From Pterois miles (lineage: Eukaryota; Chordata; Actinopteri; Perciformes; Scorpaenidae): a stretch of DNA of 64,000 nucleotides. The DNA lies in assembly GCA_947000775.1 (NCBI GenBank), contig CAMQGK010000327.1, positions 14,028,501 through 14,092,500 on the forward strand. Direction: 5' to 3'. Made by a program: the position numbers and the translations under genes. Every line of letters starts with the position of its first letter. Positions within the stretch are counted from its first letter, which is position 1. This document shows positions 10,862 to 20,165 of the stretch, in pieces. Under the pieces are notes generated by a model, which had not been told where the DNA came from, searched no databases, and saw nothing but the letters and a program-made list of their open reading frames with translations.

Positions 10862-11133
10862 GGGTGTCTGATTGGCAGCACCTGGAGCTCAAAACAAGAG
10901 TCAGTACCAACAGGAGAATACAGGGTTTAACATGGGCAGAGAATTTTGGCAAATTTCACCATATAGTCAGCTGTGCTGCTCATCCCACAAACGCATGACC
11001 CTAACAAGTTGGGCATCATAGTGAAGGTAAATAAACAGGCTTTCCAACGATGTAAAATGCAATACCAATTAGCTTTATAACAACAGAGAAATAATCCACT
11101 AAACACAAATTTCCACAACTCTTATTTTTCTGA
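10862..11133 (-). repeat. Right arm of the inverted repeat, reaching the Lifeguard gene poly(A) site
   Basis: Reverse-complement partner of 10404-10678. Its outer end runs into the last bases of the 3' UTR of the minus-strand Lifeguard gene and stops next to that gene's AATAAA at 11135-11140. The inverted copy may therefore have arisen from the sequence just beyond that gene's 3' end. Confidence 0.85.
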
Positions 11134-11134
11134 G

Positions 11135-11140
11135 TTTATT
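11135..11140 (-). terminator. Poly(A) signal of the Lifeguard gene
   Basis: TTTATT on the plus strand is AATAAA on the gene strand, about 305 bases after the stop. It is followed by CTCAGAAAAATAAGAGTTGT. The signal sits at the outer edge of the inverted repeat's right arm. Confidence 0.6.
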
Positions 11141-11443
11141 AAGCACGACTTAGAAGTCCTAGGTATAAATGCAAGCTAGTGCAGCATAAAAATCTCAAAT
11201 GTAGCGCTCTTGAAAAACAAACATTTTGCTCAACATATTGAAGTGCATAATAACATTAACCCTGACATGTGACCATCAAGCAAATGAGTATCTTGGACAC
11301 ATGACAGACATCCCTGCCAATTTAAAAATGACAGCAGATGTCTGGAGGACTAACAGAGGGCTGTGAATGAACCTAGATACTTGATGTACTAGAGAGAAGA
11401 GTTTCAGTGTTAATTTAGGGAGGCCTGTCACAGAGGTTCAGTG

Positions 11444-11596
11444 TTAACGACAGAGGCCGATGAGCTGCAGCAGAAGGAGGAACAGGGAGACAATGTCCAA
11501 ATAGAGGTTGAGAGCAGCGAACACATACTCCTCAGGAGAGACTTCATACTTCCTGTGCTTCCCACCCAGGATAAGCTGTGTATCAAACACCAAGTA
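11444..11596 (-). CDS. Lifeguard gene coding exon 10 (terminal)
   Basis: The acceptor is TCTCTCTGCAG before 11596 (gene strand); the stop TAA is at 11444-11446. Phase 0 entry gives 50 residues (252-301) starting YLVFDTQLILGGKHRKYEV and ending LQLIGLCR. It contains the end of TM6 with D256, the loop motif SPEEYVFAALNLYLD with D285, and TM7. The DTQ and LYLD Asp pair corresponds to the conserved di-aspartyl site of the BI-1/TMBIM fold. The C-terminus is short, as is usual for Lifeguard proteins. Confidence 0.9.
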   Translation of the reverse strand, partial: YLVFDTQLILGGKHRKYEVSPEEYVFAALNLYLDIVSLFLLLLQLIGLCR

Positions 11597-12171
11597 CTGC
11601 AGAGAGACAGAGAGAGATGAGAGATGCTTCAGTGCAACCAGCACTGACGTCTGAAGGCAGCCCGTTTGTGTGATGAAAGAGACAGCGAGCTGGCTACAGG
11701 AATCGGTCTGCAAGAAAACACGGGCAGTATTTCTTATCTCTGAGAGAGAGGGACTGCGCAGACAAACAGGCCATGTAAATAATCGTGTAGGCTCAAAGTA
11801 AGTTGTGACTCTCTGCTGACAGCCTGTTCAGCTCTGTGTGCAGCAGCAGTTTGTTCCACCAGCTGACGGGATGGGTCACAACATTTGCTGTTAATGCCAA
11901 CGGCACGCAGAGAGGTGGCTGTGAGAATGAAGCCTACTGCTGTTAAGCGGCGCATAATTGAAATTAAAGGGCACAAGGACATCAGAGTCTCTCTCTTTAC
12001 ACTAACTACTATGACAGGCACTGGAGACGGGCTGGCGTACAATCTTACATAGCATATATTCACTTGACATTAAGCCTTATATGATGACGGGTTCTTTCAT
12101 TTTAAAATGTCATTTTCAATCTGCTTTCAATTCAACCTGCACAGCAGAGAACCATGATTGAATATACTTAC

Positions 12172-12219
12172 TAAAGAAAACAGGAAGGTTCCCAGGCAGG
12201 CGTATACAATGTAGAGATA
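12172..12219 (-). CDS. Lifeguard gene coding exon 9
   Basis: A 48-nt exon between acceptor ATTCTTCCAACAG and donor TTA|GTAAGTA, entering and leaving in phase 0. It encodes YLYIVYACLGTFLFSL, most of TM6. The Y-x-x-x-VYA-x-LG pattern matches the same position in GRINA and FAIM2. Confidence 0.87.
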
Positions 12220-12876
12220 CTGTTGGAAGAATCAGACACAAAATCAGCAAAAGAGGCATTCAGCAACATAACTGACTTCATACTGATTTGTTTTTTCTCC
12301 CACAACTGGGGTAATATGTAGTAAAGAAAGCTGTATTTTACCAATTAAAATGAAATGCTTATTTTCTATCTTAGTAAAATGATAGGGTGCATTCTGCAGA
12401 CAATAACCCGGCCTCATCCTTTAAATCAGTAGCTGTAAAAGTGAGCATACTTCTGTCCTCTTCCACTCTGGTTGTTCTGCCTGGTAAATATGATGGTAAA
12501 GGTGTGATAATGTGTGCATGCAATGTGCTTTAAGAAAGCAGTGATGATTTTTTTTTCTGCCCCTTCATTTGTTGTCATCTAAAAATAGCACTTTAAAATC
12601 AATGAAATTCTTATTTCTGTCAAATCGCTGCTTAAGGCCAAAACAGTAAACAGCAGTGTACATTTAAATGCATCAGTCTGAGGTCAGAGCAGCTCCTGAG
12701 AGGTTTGGGTGTGCACACTATCTTCTTTATAGTCTGCTCAGCACGCAGGTCAGTGCCAGCACATCCTGGGGATGAAAGCTATGAGGCGGTATGTACTGTC
12801 TGCCTCTGACTGCAATACATTGCAAACCTGTCCTCACTGCAAGCGCAGGTGTAAACACGGCGGCTTCTTGATCTAC

Positions 12877-12966
12877 CTGCGACCGAAGGATTGCACAAAG
12901 CAATGCAAACGAAAAGAGGGTCCAGGCAAACACCCACAGGCTCCCATTTGCTCCGGTGAAGTCCCA
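12877..12966 (-). CDS. Lifeguard gene coding exon 8
   Basis: A 90-nt exon from acceptor TCTGGCACCAG to donor CAG|GTAGATC, phase 0 at both ends. It encodes WDFTGANGSLWVFAWTLFSF and then ALLCAILRSQ, covering TM5. The WDFTG start replaces the family's (Y/F)DFTSC; the Asp-Phe-Thr core is kept. Confidence 0.87.
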
Positions 12967-14711
12967 CTGGTGCCAGAAAGAGGAGAGGATAGAGGGGGAG
13001 AGACTGAATGTGACGAGCCTCTCAAACAGAAAACATTAGTCAGAACATCTCTCATTTACACTCATCATGCTGAGGGGGCTCAAGGTCGTCTGCATTGCAG
13101 CTGTGTGCTGCGAGTTGACGCTGATTGCTAAAAGATGAAGACATATTGCAGTCAACACGCAAGGAAATTCTGAACCGATTCTGGATGTAATGATCCTGGA
13201 CGATTAATCAACACGCTGGAGCACAGCCACAGAGGAGGAGAGGGGAGGTGGCCTTTTGGCCTGCGTGCCCTTTTCAGATAGACAGAAAAAAGATGGCAGT
13301 TACAACAGGAGAATCACTAACGCTGATCACCTGAGGAGCTGTGGGCTAAACATGCAGGGCAGTCTGTGTGACATTTATATCACAGTGACAGAGACAAAAA
13401 AAACCTCTGGCACCACGTCGACTGCAGAGCAAGAGGTGTTGGAATCTGCAAGATGAACGTGAAGTCATAAAAAAAATACACCGAAAGTGTTTGCGGGAGT
13501 GACCGCTCACTCAGCCCATAAAACAACCTCTTTTATAGGCTGAGGGTGCGGCTACCTTTTCTATTTATATCACAGCTCTCCCCTCTGCATGCAGGTTATT
13601 TAGACCTGATGCATGTGCCTTCTTTCTACTACTAAACTAACTACTAAAGAGCAGAGAGCATTTAAGAACAGATTTATCCTTGGTATAATCATTAGACACC
13701 TGCTTGCTGGCTTTAGCCAAACTAAGCAGTAGAAATAAATGTCTGCAGCTCCTTCAGAGGCAGTAAGTGGCAAAATGTGTGAAATGCCAAACTGCATTTA
13801 GAGGCAATTAAAAGCAACTCTAAATGCAATTTAAATTTGGCCTACATCTGTTTCATTTGTCTAATTTTCTGCCCCACTGCCTGTATGATTACTTTTTGTT
13901 CTGTTATGAGCCATTTATTGAAACAAACAAAAAAAAAACAAATAAGTGATTCTCAGAAGGTCTCCTCACTTGTGCACATTGACTGTTGCTAACAAAGCAT
14001 CGCAACTTGTGCTGGAACATTTAGATGTCACTTATGCAAGCATGCAGTATGATATTTAAGTGAGAAATAAAATGGTGGAGAAACTACACTGGGGCCCACT
14101 TTGACATATCAGAGTTGTTCAATTATTAGTTATTTTTAGATGAGATTATTGGTGAGAGATCAAGATTGAGAGTATTTTCAATATTAAAATCTGTCTGGGT
14201 GGAGGAGCATCATGTCTAGCAGCGTGTCCCTGAAAGGGCCCTTTTAAAGATTAATCTCACAGTGTGTTTGCTTTATTAGACAGTCCATGGTGACAGGAGA
14301 CAGACAAAAAAGAAAATGGGAGGGGGGGTTAGAAAATAACAAAAGGCACCAGGCCATTTCTGAACTGAAGATTTATGGTAGGAGCCTCAGTCGGCGTGAC
14401 GACAGCCCAGAGGTTTAACTCTGTCCTACCACTGGACATGAGGAATTAACTTGATTGACAAACACACTGATCTCAGCAGTAATCGTAGTTTTGCTTGGAC
14501 AGCAAAGCCATCAGAGTTTTGACCCTGTGCTGGCGACGGCATATACTGAAACCCTGCATGAGAGAACCTGGCCAACACTTCGGCTTTCACTCCGACTGCA
14601 CAGCTCAGTATATGGGCTTTTACCGCCGACTGCATAGCAAAGCCGCAGTTTGTGAAATTTCACTTTCGGCTGCACTGCAAACTGAGCTCAGAGTGTGTAA
14701 CGGAGTCTTAC

Positions 14712-14799
14712 CTTTGACTGCATAGCAAACAGTGTCAAGGCGAAGGACACCAGCGCCGTTGCCCCGACGGCCCACAGAACTGCTTCTACATCAAAGTAC
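14712..14799 (-). CDS. Lifeguard gene coding exon 7
   Basis: An 88-nt exon from acceptor TTGTGTCTGCAG to donor AAAG|GTAAGAC. After completing an Ala codon it encodes YFDVEAVLWAVGATALVSFA and then LTLFAMQSK, covering TM4. The YFDVEAV start matches the family pattern (F/Y)-x-x-EAV. Confidence 0.87.
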
Positions 14800-15451
14800 C
14801 TGCAGACACAAATATCAAACAGATATGCAGTGGCAAAGGCACCCTGTAGTATCACGTCAGACTTGTCAGCAGGCAGCGTGGATACTTGAACAGTAGGGTT
14901 CTGTTCTATCCTAAAAGGGAAACATTACTTTCTTATAAGAAATGATATTTTTTTCATTTTATAGTCTGTATCATGTGTCTGAACTAGTGCGATGAGCGAG
15001 CCCCCCCCCCTCCAACGTGCATTGCATAATATATTGCCTATGTTCATTTCATATCAGTTATAGCTTCAGTCATGGCAAAGTCCCATAAATATGATAATTT
15101 GAATGTATTATTGATAGTCAGGCTTCGACTGGTGCTTTTACTGTCAGAGTGACAAGCTGCTAAAAGATGAAATGTCTCACAGATGGAAAAGGTAACGTGT
15201 GTTTACACGGGCACCGGTACAGACAAATTGGTTTTAGACTATTTGTGATGCTTCCGATTTATCTTCTGCTGAAAATATGATTCCATGTGCTTTTTTTAAT
15301 TTTGGTAAACCCAGCAATGATAACATCTTATCAGGTTTGATGGCTTCATTGCTGGCATCCCACTCCGCTATCAGATATGGATCAAATAGGGTTATTATTG
15401 TGTAAATGAGTCATCTCAGGTGGGGATTCATCCTTGGAAACAAACACTCAC

Positions 15452-15489
15452 GCTGCCACAGATCCGAGCATCAGGCCCTCTGCAATAGT
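15452..15489 (-). CDS. Lifeguard gene coding exon 6 (38 nt)
   Basis: A small exon from acceptor CTGTCTCAG to donor GCAGC|GTGAGTG. It encodes TIAEGLMLGSVA plus two bases of the next Ala codon, the second half of TM3. Phase agreement with both neighbours (15616-15706 and 14712-14799) is what makes it convincing. Confidence 0.84.
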
Positions 15490-15615
15490 CTGAGACAGAG
15501 AGAGAGAGAAGGAGGGAGAGACAAATGGAAAGTAAATACATGACAAAAAAAACTGAACGAGAGCAGGTGTGGCGGGAGTTTAATTTGATGCCTGGCTGGT
15601 ACTGATTCTACTCAC

Positions 15616-15706
15616 AAACAGGCCCAGGGCAATGAAATTGAGGGGGACTTGACGACGGAGGTTGTCACAGCAGGACAAGGCCACGAGGAGCACCATCACC
15701 ACCCCC
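15616..15706 (-). CDS. Lifeguard gene coding exon 5
   Basis: A 91-nt exon from acceptor TTTCTGAGAAATAG to donor TTT|GTGAGTA. After completing a Met codon it encodes GVVMVLLVALSCCDNLRRQV and then PLNFIALGLF: the end of TM2, the cytosolic loop and the start of TM3. The LSCC-x-x-x-RR motif before an N-x-(I/V)-AL helix is a clear Lifeguard family signature. Confidence 0.87.
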
Positions 15707-16009
15707 CTATTTCTCAGAAAATATAGAGCGTATCGTAAATAGCAAATAAAATGGTGATAAACAGAAAAAGCAGCCCTATGTTCAGTATGTGAATTCACTG
15801 AATACATTATTTATGCAGTGTAGCTGGCAGTCTCCGGGATCGGGATTCAGAGGTGACAGTTTGTGATTTACATCCGTGGACTTCCATGAGTGACATTTTC
15901 ATTTAGGTAACTCACCAGGAGACGGGAGATTTGTAGGTGGTCACACTAGTTAAAGCAATAAAAATGTGTGGCGCTTAGACAATCTCAGTGAATGTTTCTG
16001 ATAGCTTAC

Positions 16010-16051
16010 ATCATGGTAAAGGAGAACCAGTTGTTGTCCAATGTCCATTCC
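16010..16051 (-). CDS. Lifeguard gene coding exon 4 (42 nt)
   Basis: A small exon from acceptor GACGCTCTCAG to donor AT|GTAAGCT. It completes a Trp codon, then encodes EWTLDNNWFSFTM and two bases of Met. It covers the short lumenal loop and the start of TM2. This loop is unlike the YYVSYAVF pattern I recall in GRINA, FAIM2 and TMBIM1, which supports a divergent paralogue. Confidence 0.82.
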
Positions 16052-16535
16052 CTGAGAGCGTCCCTGTTATCGCATAAGAAAAAGGGAGAGAGGGAGAGGG
16101 GAGTGTTTAATAGAGGCACCATTTATTTGACAGAGGCAGTAGAATGATTTTATTAAATATTAACAGAGGACGGAGCATTGTGCACATGGGAGCTGAATGC
16201 AATTTATGAAAAGAAATTACTGTAGTGGCATTCAACCACATCTATTATACAAAACATATAAAGCTTTCAAACTACTGCAAGCAAAAAATATTATGTAACA
16301 GAGGTGCCCTTCTAGTCTCCACCATCTCGTCTCACCTTACATATTTATGGTGATTTGAGCCGCGCTGGGTTGCATGCTCGAAATTTCTGTGGAAACAACT
16401 GTTACTTGTGCTCCTGTGTGATGCTGGGCGCTCTCAGACGCTGACAGACTACACTAAATGTGGATTGATGGATAGGTGTTCTGACATGGATTCGTCTCTT
16501 TTTGGAGGAAAGTCCCCTGTGTAATAGTCTCTCAC

Positions 16536-16614
16536 CAGTAAAGGAAAGCACAGATGATCCCGAAAGTCAGCAGCAGCTGAATCATCAAGGTCAAGTAGAC
16601 TTTCCTGATGAAAC
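16536..16614 (-). CDS. Lifeguard gene coding exon 3
   Basis: A 79-nt exon from acceptor TTTCTCAACAG to donor TACTG|GTGAGAG. It encodes FIRKVYLTLMIQLLLTFGII and then CAFLY, covering TM1. The (F/V)IRKVY-x-x-L-x-IQLL pattern is the best-known N-terminal signature of Lifeguard proteins. Confidence 0.9.
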
Positions 16615-17002
16615 CTGTTGAGAAAGAAAGATACCGAAACAGAATGAGACATGACGGATAGAAAGACAGACATGATAAAAAAAAGATTAAAAAAAAATGT
16701 GCCAGAGCAAAGCAGAGAGGTAGGTAGGATTGTTTACTCTGCACAACATTTAGAAACAGCCCTGTTTTCAAACAGCCGCTCATTTGAAATGATTTGTGTT
16801 GCATGGGAGGTGAAGAGACGATGCAGGGTACAGCAGAGATCAGGGAACAATTTTCAATTTCAAATCAATTTCAAGAAAACACTGCAAAGCAAATGAGGAA
16901 GTACATGCTGTTTATCCCTTTTCAGCCCTGACCATGCAGACAGTGGTTTCTCTCGCTTTTTGTTTCTTCCTTTGCTCGTCCCTCCCTTCCTCTAGCTCTC
17001 AC

Positions 17003-17174
17003 CTCTTCGTATGACAGCGTCGCTGAAGCTGCTATCCTGTAAGCCCTGGCAGTAGACAGGCGGAGCTTGACCACACTGCTGCTGGTCGCCTCCAGCTGCT
17101 GCCATGCCCTCAGGGTGGACCATGTTATCATAGGGGCAAGGAGGGGAGACCACTGTGACGTTCCCCTTCCCTAC
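17003..17174 (-). CDS. Lifeguard gene coding exon 2
   Basis: A 172-nt exon from acceptor GGGGGAATCAG to donor AAGAG|GTGAGAG. It encodes 57 residues starting VGKGNVTVVSPPCPYDNMVH, containing a Gln/Gly/Ala-rich stretch and ending QDSSFSDAVIRRG at the entry to TM1. It is cytosolic and poorly conserved, as usual for this part of the family. The acceptor lacks a normal pyrimidine tract: upstream lies a (GTT)n repeat, then TTTGGGGG. Confidence 0.83.
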
Positions 17175-17189
17175 CTGATTCCCCCAAAC

Positions 17190-17218
17190 CAACAACAACA
17201 ACAACAACAACAACAACA
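17190..17218. repeat. (CAA)n / (GTT)n microsatellite at a splice acceptor
   Basis: About nine units of CAA on the plus strand, GTT on the gene strand, lie 16-45 bases upstream of the exon boundary at 17174. They take the place of the polypyrimidine tract. Confidence 0.9.
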
Positions 17219-17380
17219 CAGGTAGTTTGAGCAACACTTGTAGAATATTAAAATGAATTGAGTTGTGTTATTAGGGCAACAATGAAAGAAAATCATCCAT
17301 ACGTAATCAAATACACAAAATGTGCTCGTGGACATTGTTGTAAGATTTTATGTATGATGTACTATTTTATCAGTTGGACA

Positions 17381-17970
17381 TTAAAGCTGCACTGGTTGGA
17401 AGAATTGAAGCAAATATGATTTAAAAAGTAATTTTTATACAACAGTCACTACATCCCGACAGTAGTACATGAGACAGGTAATCTGAAAAAATAATCATGT
17501 GCCTCTGTGTCCTCCGGTGCTCCTAATGGCATCTGTAAAATTTGACAGACCGGAGGAAAACAACCAATCAGAGCTGATCTGGAGTCTGCCAGATCAATCA
17601 CTCATGAAATCCGACCAAACTAGGCAGCGCTGATCAAATCTGAATCAATGTTCTGTTACTGTATTTCTTGCTTCAAATGTAAAATGAGAACGTTTGTGAC
17701 TTGGCCACCATGTTGAGTTCAGTTGATGAAATACCAAGCACTGCCCACCAGCTGGAGCACAGCCAATAGGATCGCTCTCTCTCTGAAATGACCAGTGATT
17801 GGCCAAAGTCTCCCATCACGGGCTTGATTTTCTAAATCCTGTAAACAGAGCCGTGAGGAGCTGCAGAAGTCTAGTTTTCTCTCAGAACACTTGAATTACA
17901 ATATGCTGAAAGGTTATTATGGATTGTTTGCCCAAAAATACCGAAAACATTCTGCCTACTGATGCTTTAA
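17381..17970. mobile_element. TTAA-bounded non-autonomous element, copy 1
   Basis: The segment starts TTAAAGCTGCACTGG and ends CCTACTGATGCTTTAA, giving imperfect inverted termini with TTAA at each edge, about 590 bp apart. It lies in the intron before Lifeguard coding exon 2. The interior is shared with 49571-50172 and 63784-64000, for example ACCAATCAGAGCTGATCTGG and CTGTGTCCTC. There is no coding capacity. TTAA edges suggest a piggyBac-type MITE, but this is inference. Confidence 0.75.
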
Positions 17971-18068
17971 ATCTACAATGAACAGGGGAAAAAACATGGT
18001 TTTAGCTTAGTACTTTATTCCACTTTCTCATGTGAGGCTAACAAACACGTTCCAGTATTGCTACTAAC

Positions 18069-18173
18069 CTGATAGCTCACCCCTATGTAAGAACGCTGCT
18101 CATAGTCCTGAGGGTTGTACGGAGGGGGGTTAGGTCCATAACCGGCCTTGCTGCTGCCATTAGTCTGGTCCAT
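18069..18173 (-). CDS. Lifeguard gene coding exon 1 (start codon)
   Basis: The ATG at 18171-18173 (gene strand) opens a 35-codon stretch, MDQTNGSSKAGYGPNPPPYN and then PQDYEQRSYIGVSYQ, ending at donor CAG|GTTAGT. The Pro/Tyr-rich composition and the PPPY motif (residues 16-19, a WW-domain ligand of the kind bound by NEDD4-type ligases) fit a Lifeguard N-terminus. An upstream ATG in the same exon at 18201 opens a 13-residue frame that overlaps this start. Confidence 0.8.
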
Positions 18174-18201
18174 TCCACCAAAACGTAGCAGATGTTTTCA
18201 T
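18160..18201 (-). other. Upstream ORF overlapping the Lifeguard start codon
   Basis: If the acceptor TGTGCCTCAG places the exon start at 18204, the leader begins TTAATGAAAAC. That ATG opens MKTSATFWWNGPD and stops at a TAA beyond the main ATG, in another frame. Such an overlapping uORF usually lowers translation of the main frame. The ATG is only three bases from the exon edge, so its reality depends on the splice call. Confidence 0.45.
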
Positions 18202-19180
18202 TAACTGAGGCACAAAAGTGACAGAGAAGAAATGTCAGACATATACGTAGGTTAAGGTCATGGCTGACATCAGAAAAGCATCCCTTCTGAACAGCGTCCG
18301 CATATTCATCAGTGATGATAAATTAGCAAATGGGGCAATGTCAGGGTGGAACAAACAAATGGGTAATTACGAAATGATGCATCACACAAACACGAGAGCC
18401 ATCCATGACTAACGTCCATAATTATGGCCTTAAGCATCCATTTAATAGAGCTGTATGTATATTTAATGGACAGATAGGTTGTGGTTAATTGCTCTCAGTG
18501 GAAATTCAGTTGTCATCAAAGAGGACAGACACACAGTAAACTCATGGATTCTATTTCATATATGGTGAAGACACGAGTAACAGATTCCCTTTGAGCTCTC
18601 TGGTGTTGCATTAGTCATTAAAGGCATGAAGCTCTAATTAGCTACACAATGACCAATTCTGAGTGAAAACTTAAGTAAAGTCAGCACCACTCTGACTGTA
18701 GATAAGAACTGTTACCGAGTCCACACAACAGTTTCAAAGAATCATCAGCACTGCGTATAAATTGCCTTTCTATGGTTTAATCAGTAACAATATACACTTC
18801 CTGTAATATCAGTAATTAGTAAGGGCTTTTGAACTTGTGGCAGTGATGAATCATCTGCCACCTACAACCACAATTTGACTGTTTCCTTAACTCGTCAAAC
18901 TAAAACCAGCGATAGACAAGACAGTACAAATATATTAATAAATATTATACTAAATATATCATGCTTTCAAATATTTGAATGACATAAGGTGGACTTTGTT
19001 TCTGTTCGCTTACATAGCCCAAAAGGCTTGAACATCACTTCCGAGATATGAAGAATGAAGCTCGTTAAAAGTGCCCCTTGTGTTTTTCAAGTCTTTAACA
19101 AGTGATCAATTGTTGTCTGACTTAGGTCTGTTCTCATAAATCCATTAATTACAGCTCTAATCCATTCTAATGTGTCTTAC

Positions 19181-19260
19181 CTCTGCTGTGACAGCCAGGA
19201 ATCGGCTCTGCTGCTCTTCCTGTAGTGTTGGTTCCCCTTCAGGGCAAAGTCTACCTGCTA
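19181..19260 (-). promoter_or_regulatory. Possible non-coding first exon of the Lifeguard gene
   Basis: On the gene strand a good donor, GCAGAG|GTAAGAC, follows an 80-base G+C-richer stretch about 1 kb upstream of the coding start. A matching acceptor lies at 18204/18205. No TATA box or clear initiator is seen. The start of transcription, and so the right edge, is a guess. Confidence 0.35.
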
Positions 19261-20017
19261 TCAGTCGGTTCCCACAGAGACAGGACTTTAGCTTCAGGGG
19301 GAAAGGATGTATCCCTCATTAGGCTCAATGGGATATTCAGATGAAGTTCTTAAAATGTCATTAAACCAAGCAGGCTGCCACTTTGTCAGAGCAAATCACG
19401 TCTTTACCTTTTTCTTCCAGCAATCCACACAGGCCTCTAGAACAAGTTAATACTGCTGCTTTCACCCACTTTCACAAAGGTGTGTTTTACATTTCTATTT
19501 CCTGTAATTATATCACATTAGCCTGTAGTGTGTGATAAGCCTGTAACATTTCATCCTGTACAGTAGAAAAAAGGCAAATGCAGCACAACGGCAGCCTGTG
19601 GAATCCTGGGAGTCGCGTAACCTTCCTGGCTCATCTTAGTTACACATTGATAACAACCTGCCTGTGGAAACCATCCAGTGAATGATGCACGCCATCAATC
19701 CAACCTACACAAAGGGATTATGGTTATTGAGTCACCGCGAGGAAGAATAGCAAAAGACATACTGTATGCTGAAAATACATGAAGTAATGTAGGTCAATGC
19801 TGTCTTAGTGTTTCTCCATGGAGAATCGCCACTGAAAGGGATATAATGAATACTTCATCCATGAATGAGAAACTAGTCCAGGATGAACCCATTTCATTTT
19901 GCTATGAAAAAAACAGAGCAAGTAAATTGTAATATCCATTTCATGGCCTTGATTAAATTTCATTTAATTCAGTGTTTTAATATGAGATTTAAAGCGATTA
20001 TGCCTCAGATACATAAC

Positions 20018-20165
20018 CAATGGTGGAAAGTAACTAGGTACATTTACACAAGTTTTGAAGTACTTTACTTGAGCTTTTCCATTTTATGCTGCTTTATACT
20101 CATAATTCACTACATTTCAGAGGCAAATATTGTAGACTGCTACTCTGCAGAATTAGATTTCACAT
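20018..20165. repeat. Dispersed fish repeat fragment
   Basis: The words TGGTGGAAAGTAACTAGGTA and TTCCATTTTATGCTGCTTTA, then CACTACATTTCAGAGG, belong to a high-copy repeat I recall from many teleost genomes. Family and exact edges are not known to me. Confidence 0.5.

Larger units (their letters stand above)
11597..19180 (-). other. Lifeguard gene introns
   Basis: Introns over 300 bases (11597-12171, 12220-12876, 12967-14711, 14800-15451, 15707-16009, 16052-16535, 16615-17002, 17175-18068, 18205-19180) show no additional coding exon. The 14800-15451 intron has a C-run at about 15001-15010. The 17175-18068 intron carries the TTAA-bounded element. The others look unique and A+T-rich. Confidence 0.55.
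11115..19260 (-). other. TMBIM/Lifeguard family gene, complete
   Basis: Ten coding exons on the minus strand, plus a likely non-coding first exon, give one 301-residue protein. All splice phases agree, and the coding lengths 105, 172, 79, 42, 91, 38, 88, 90, 48 and 153 sum to 906 nt. The protein has a Pro/Tyr-rich cytosolic N-terminus with a PPPY motif (residues 16-19) and seven hydrophobic segments in the last 205 residues. It carries family signatures RKVYLTLMIQ, LSCCDNLRRQ, DTQLILGGKH and SPEEYVFAALNLYLD. Lifeguard/TMBIM proteins are Bax-inhibitor-1-like calcium-leak and anti-apoptotic membrane proteins of ER, Golgi and plasma membrane. The two family Asp residues thought to act as the pH sensor are D256 and D285. 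It looks more divergent than GRINA, FAIM2 or TMBIM1, so I give no symbol; it may be a fish paralogue. Confidence 0.88.

Noticed and set aside
12772..13131. 119-codon plus-strand Cys-rich frame
   Set aside because: It is the antisense shadow of Lifeguard coding exon 8 plus adjoining intron.
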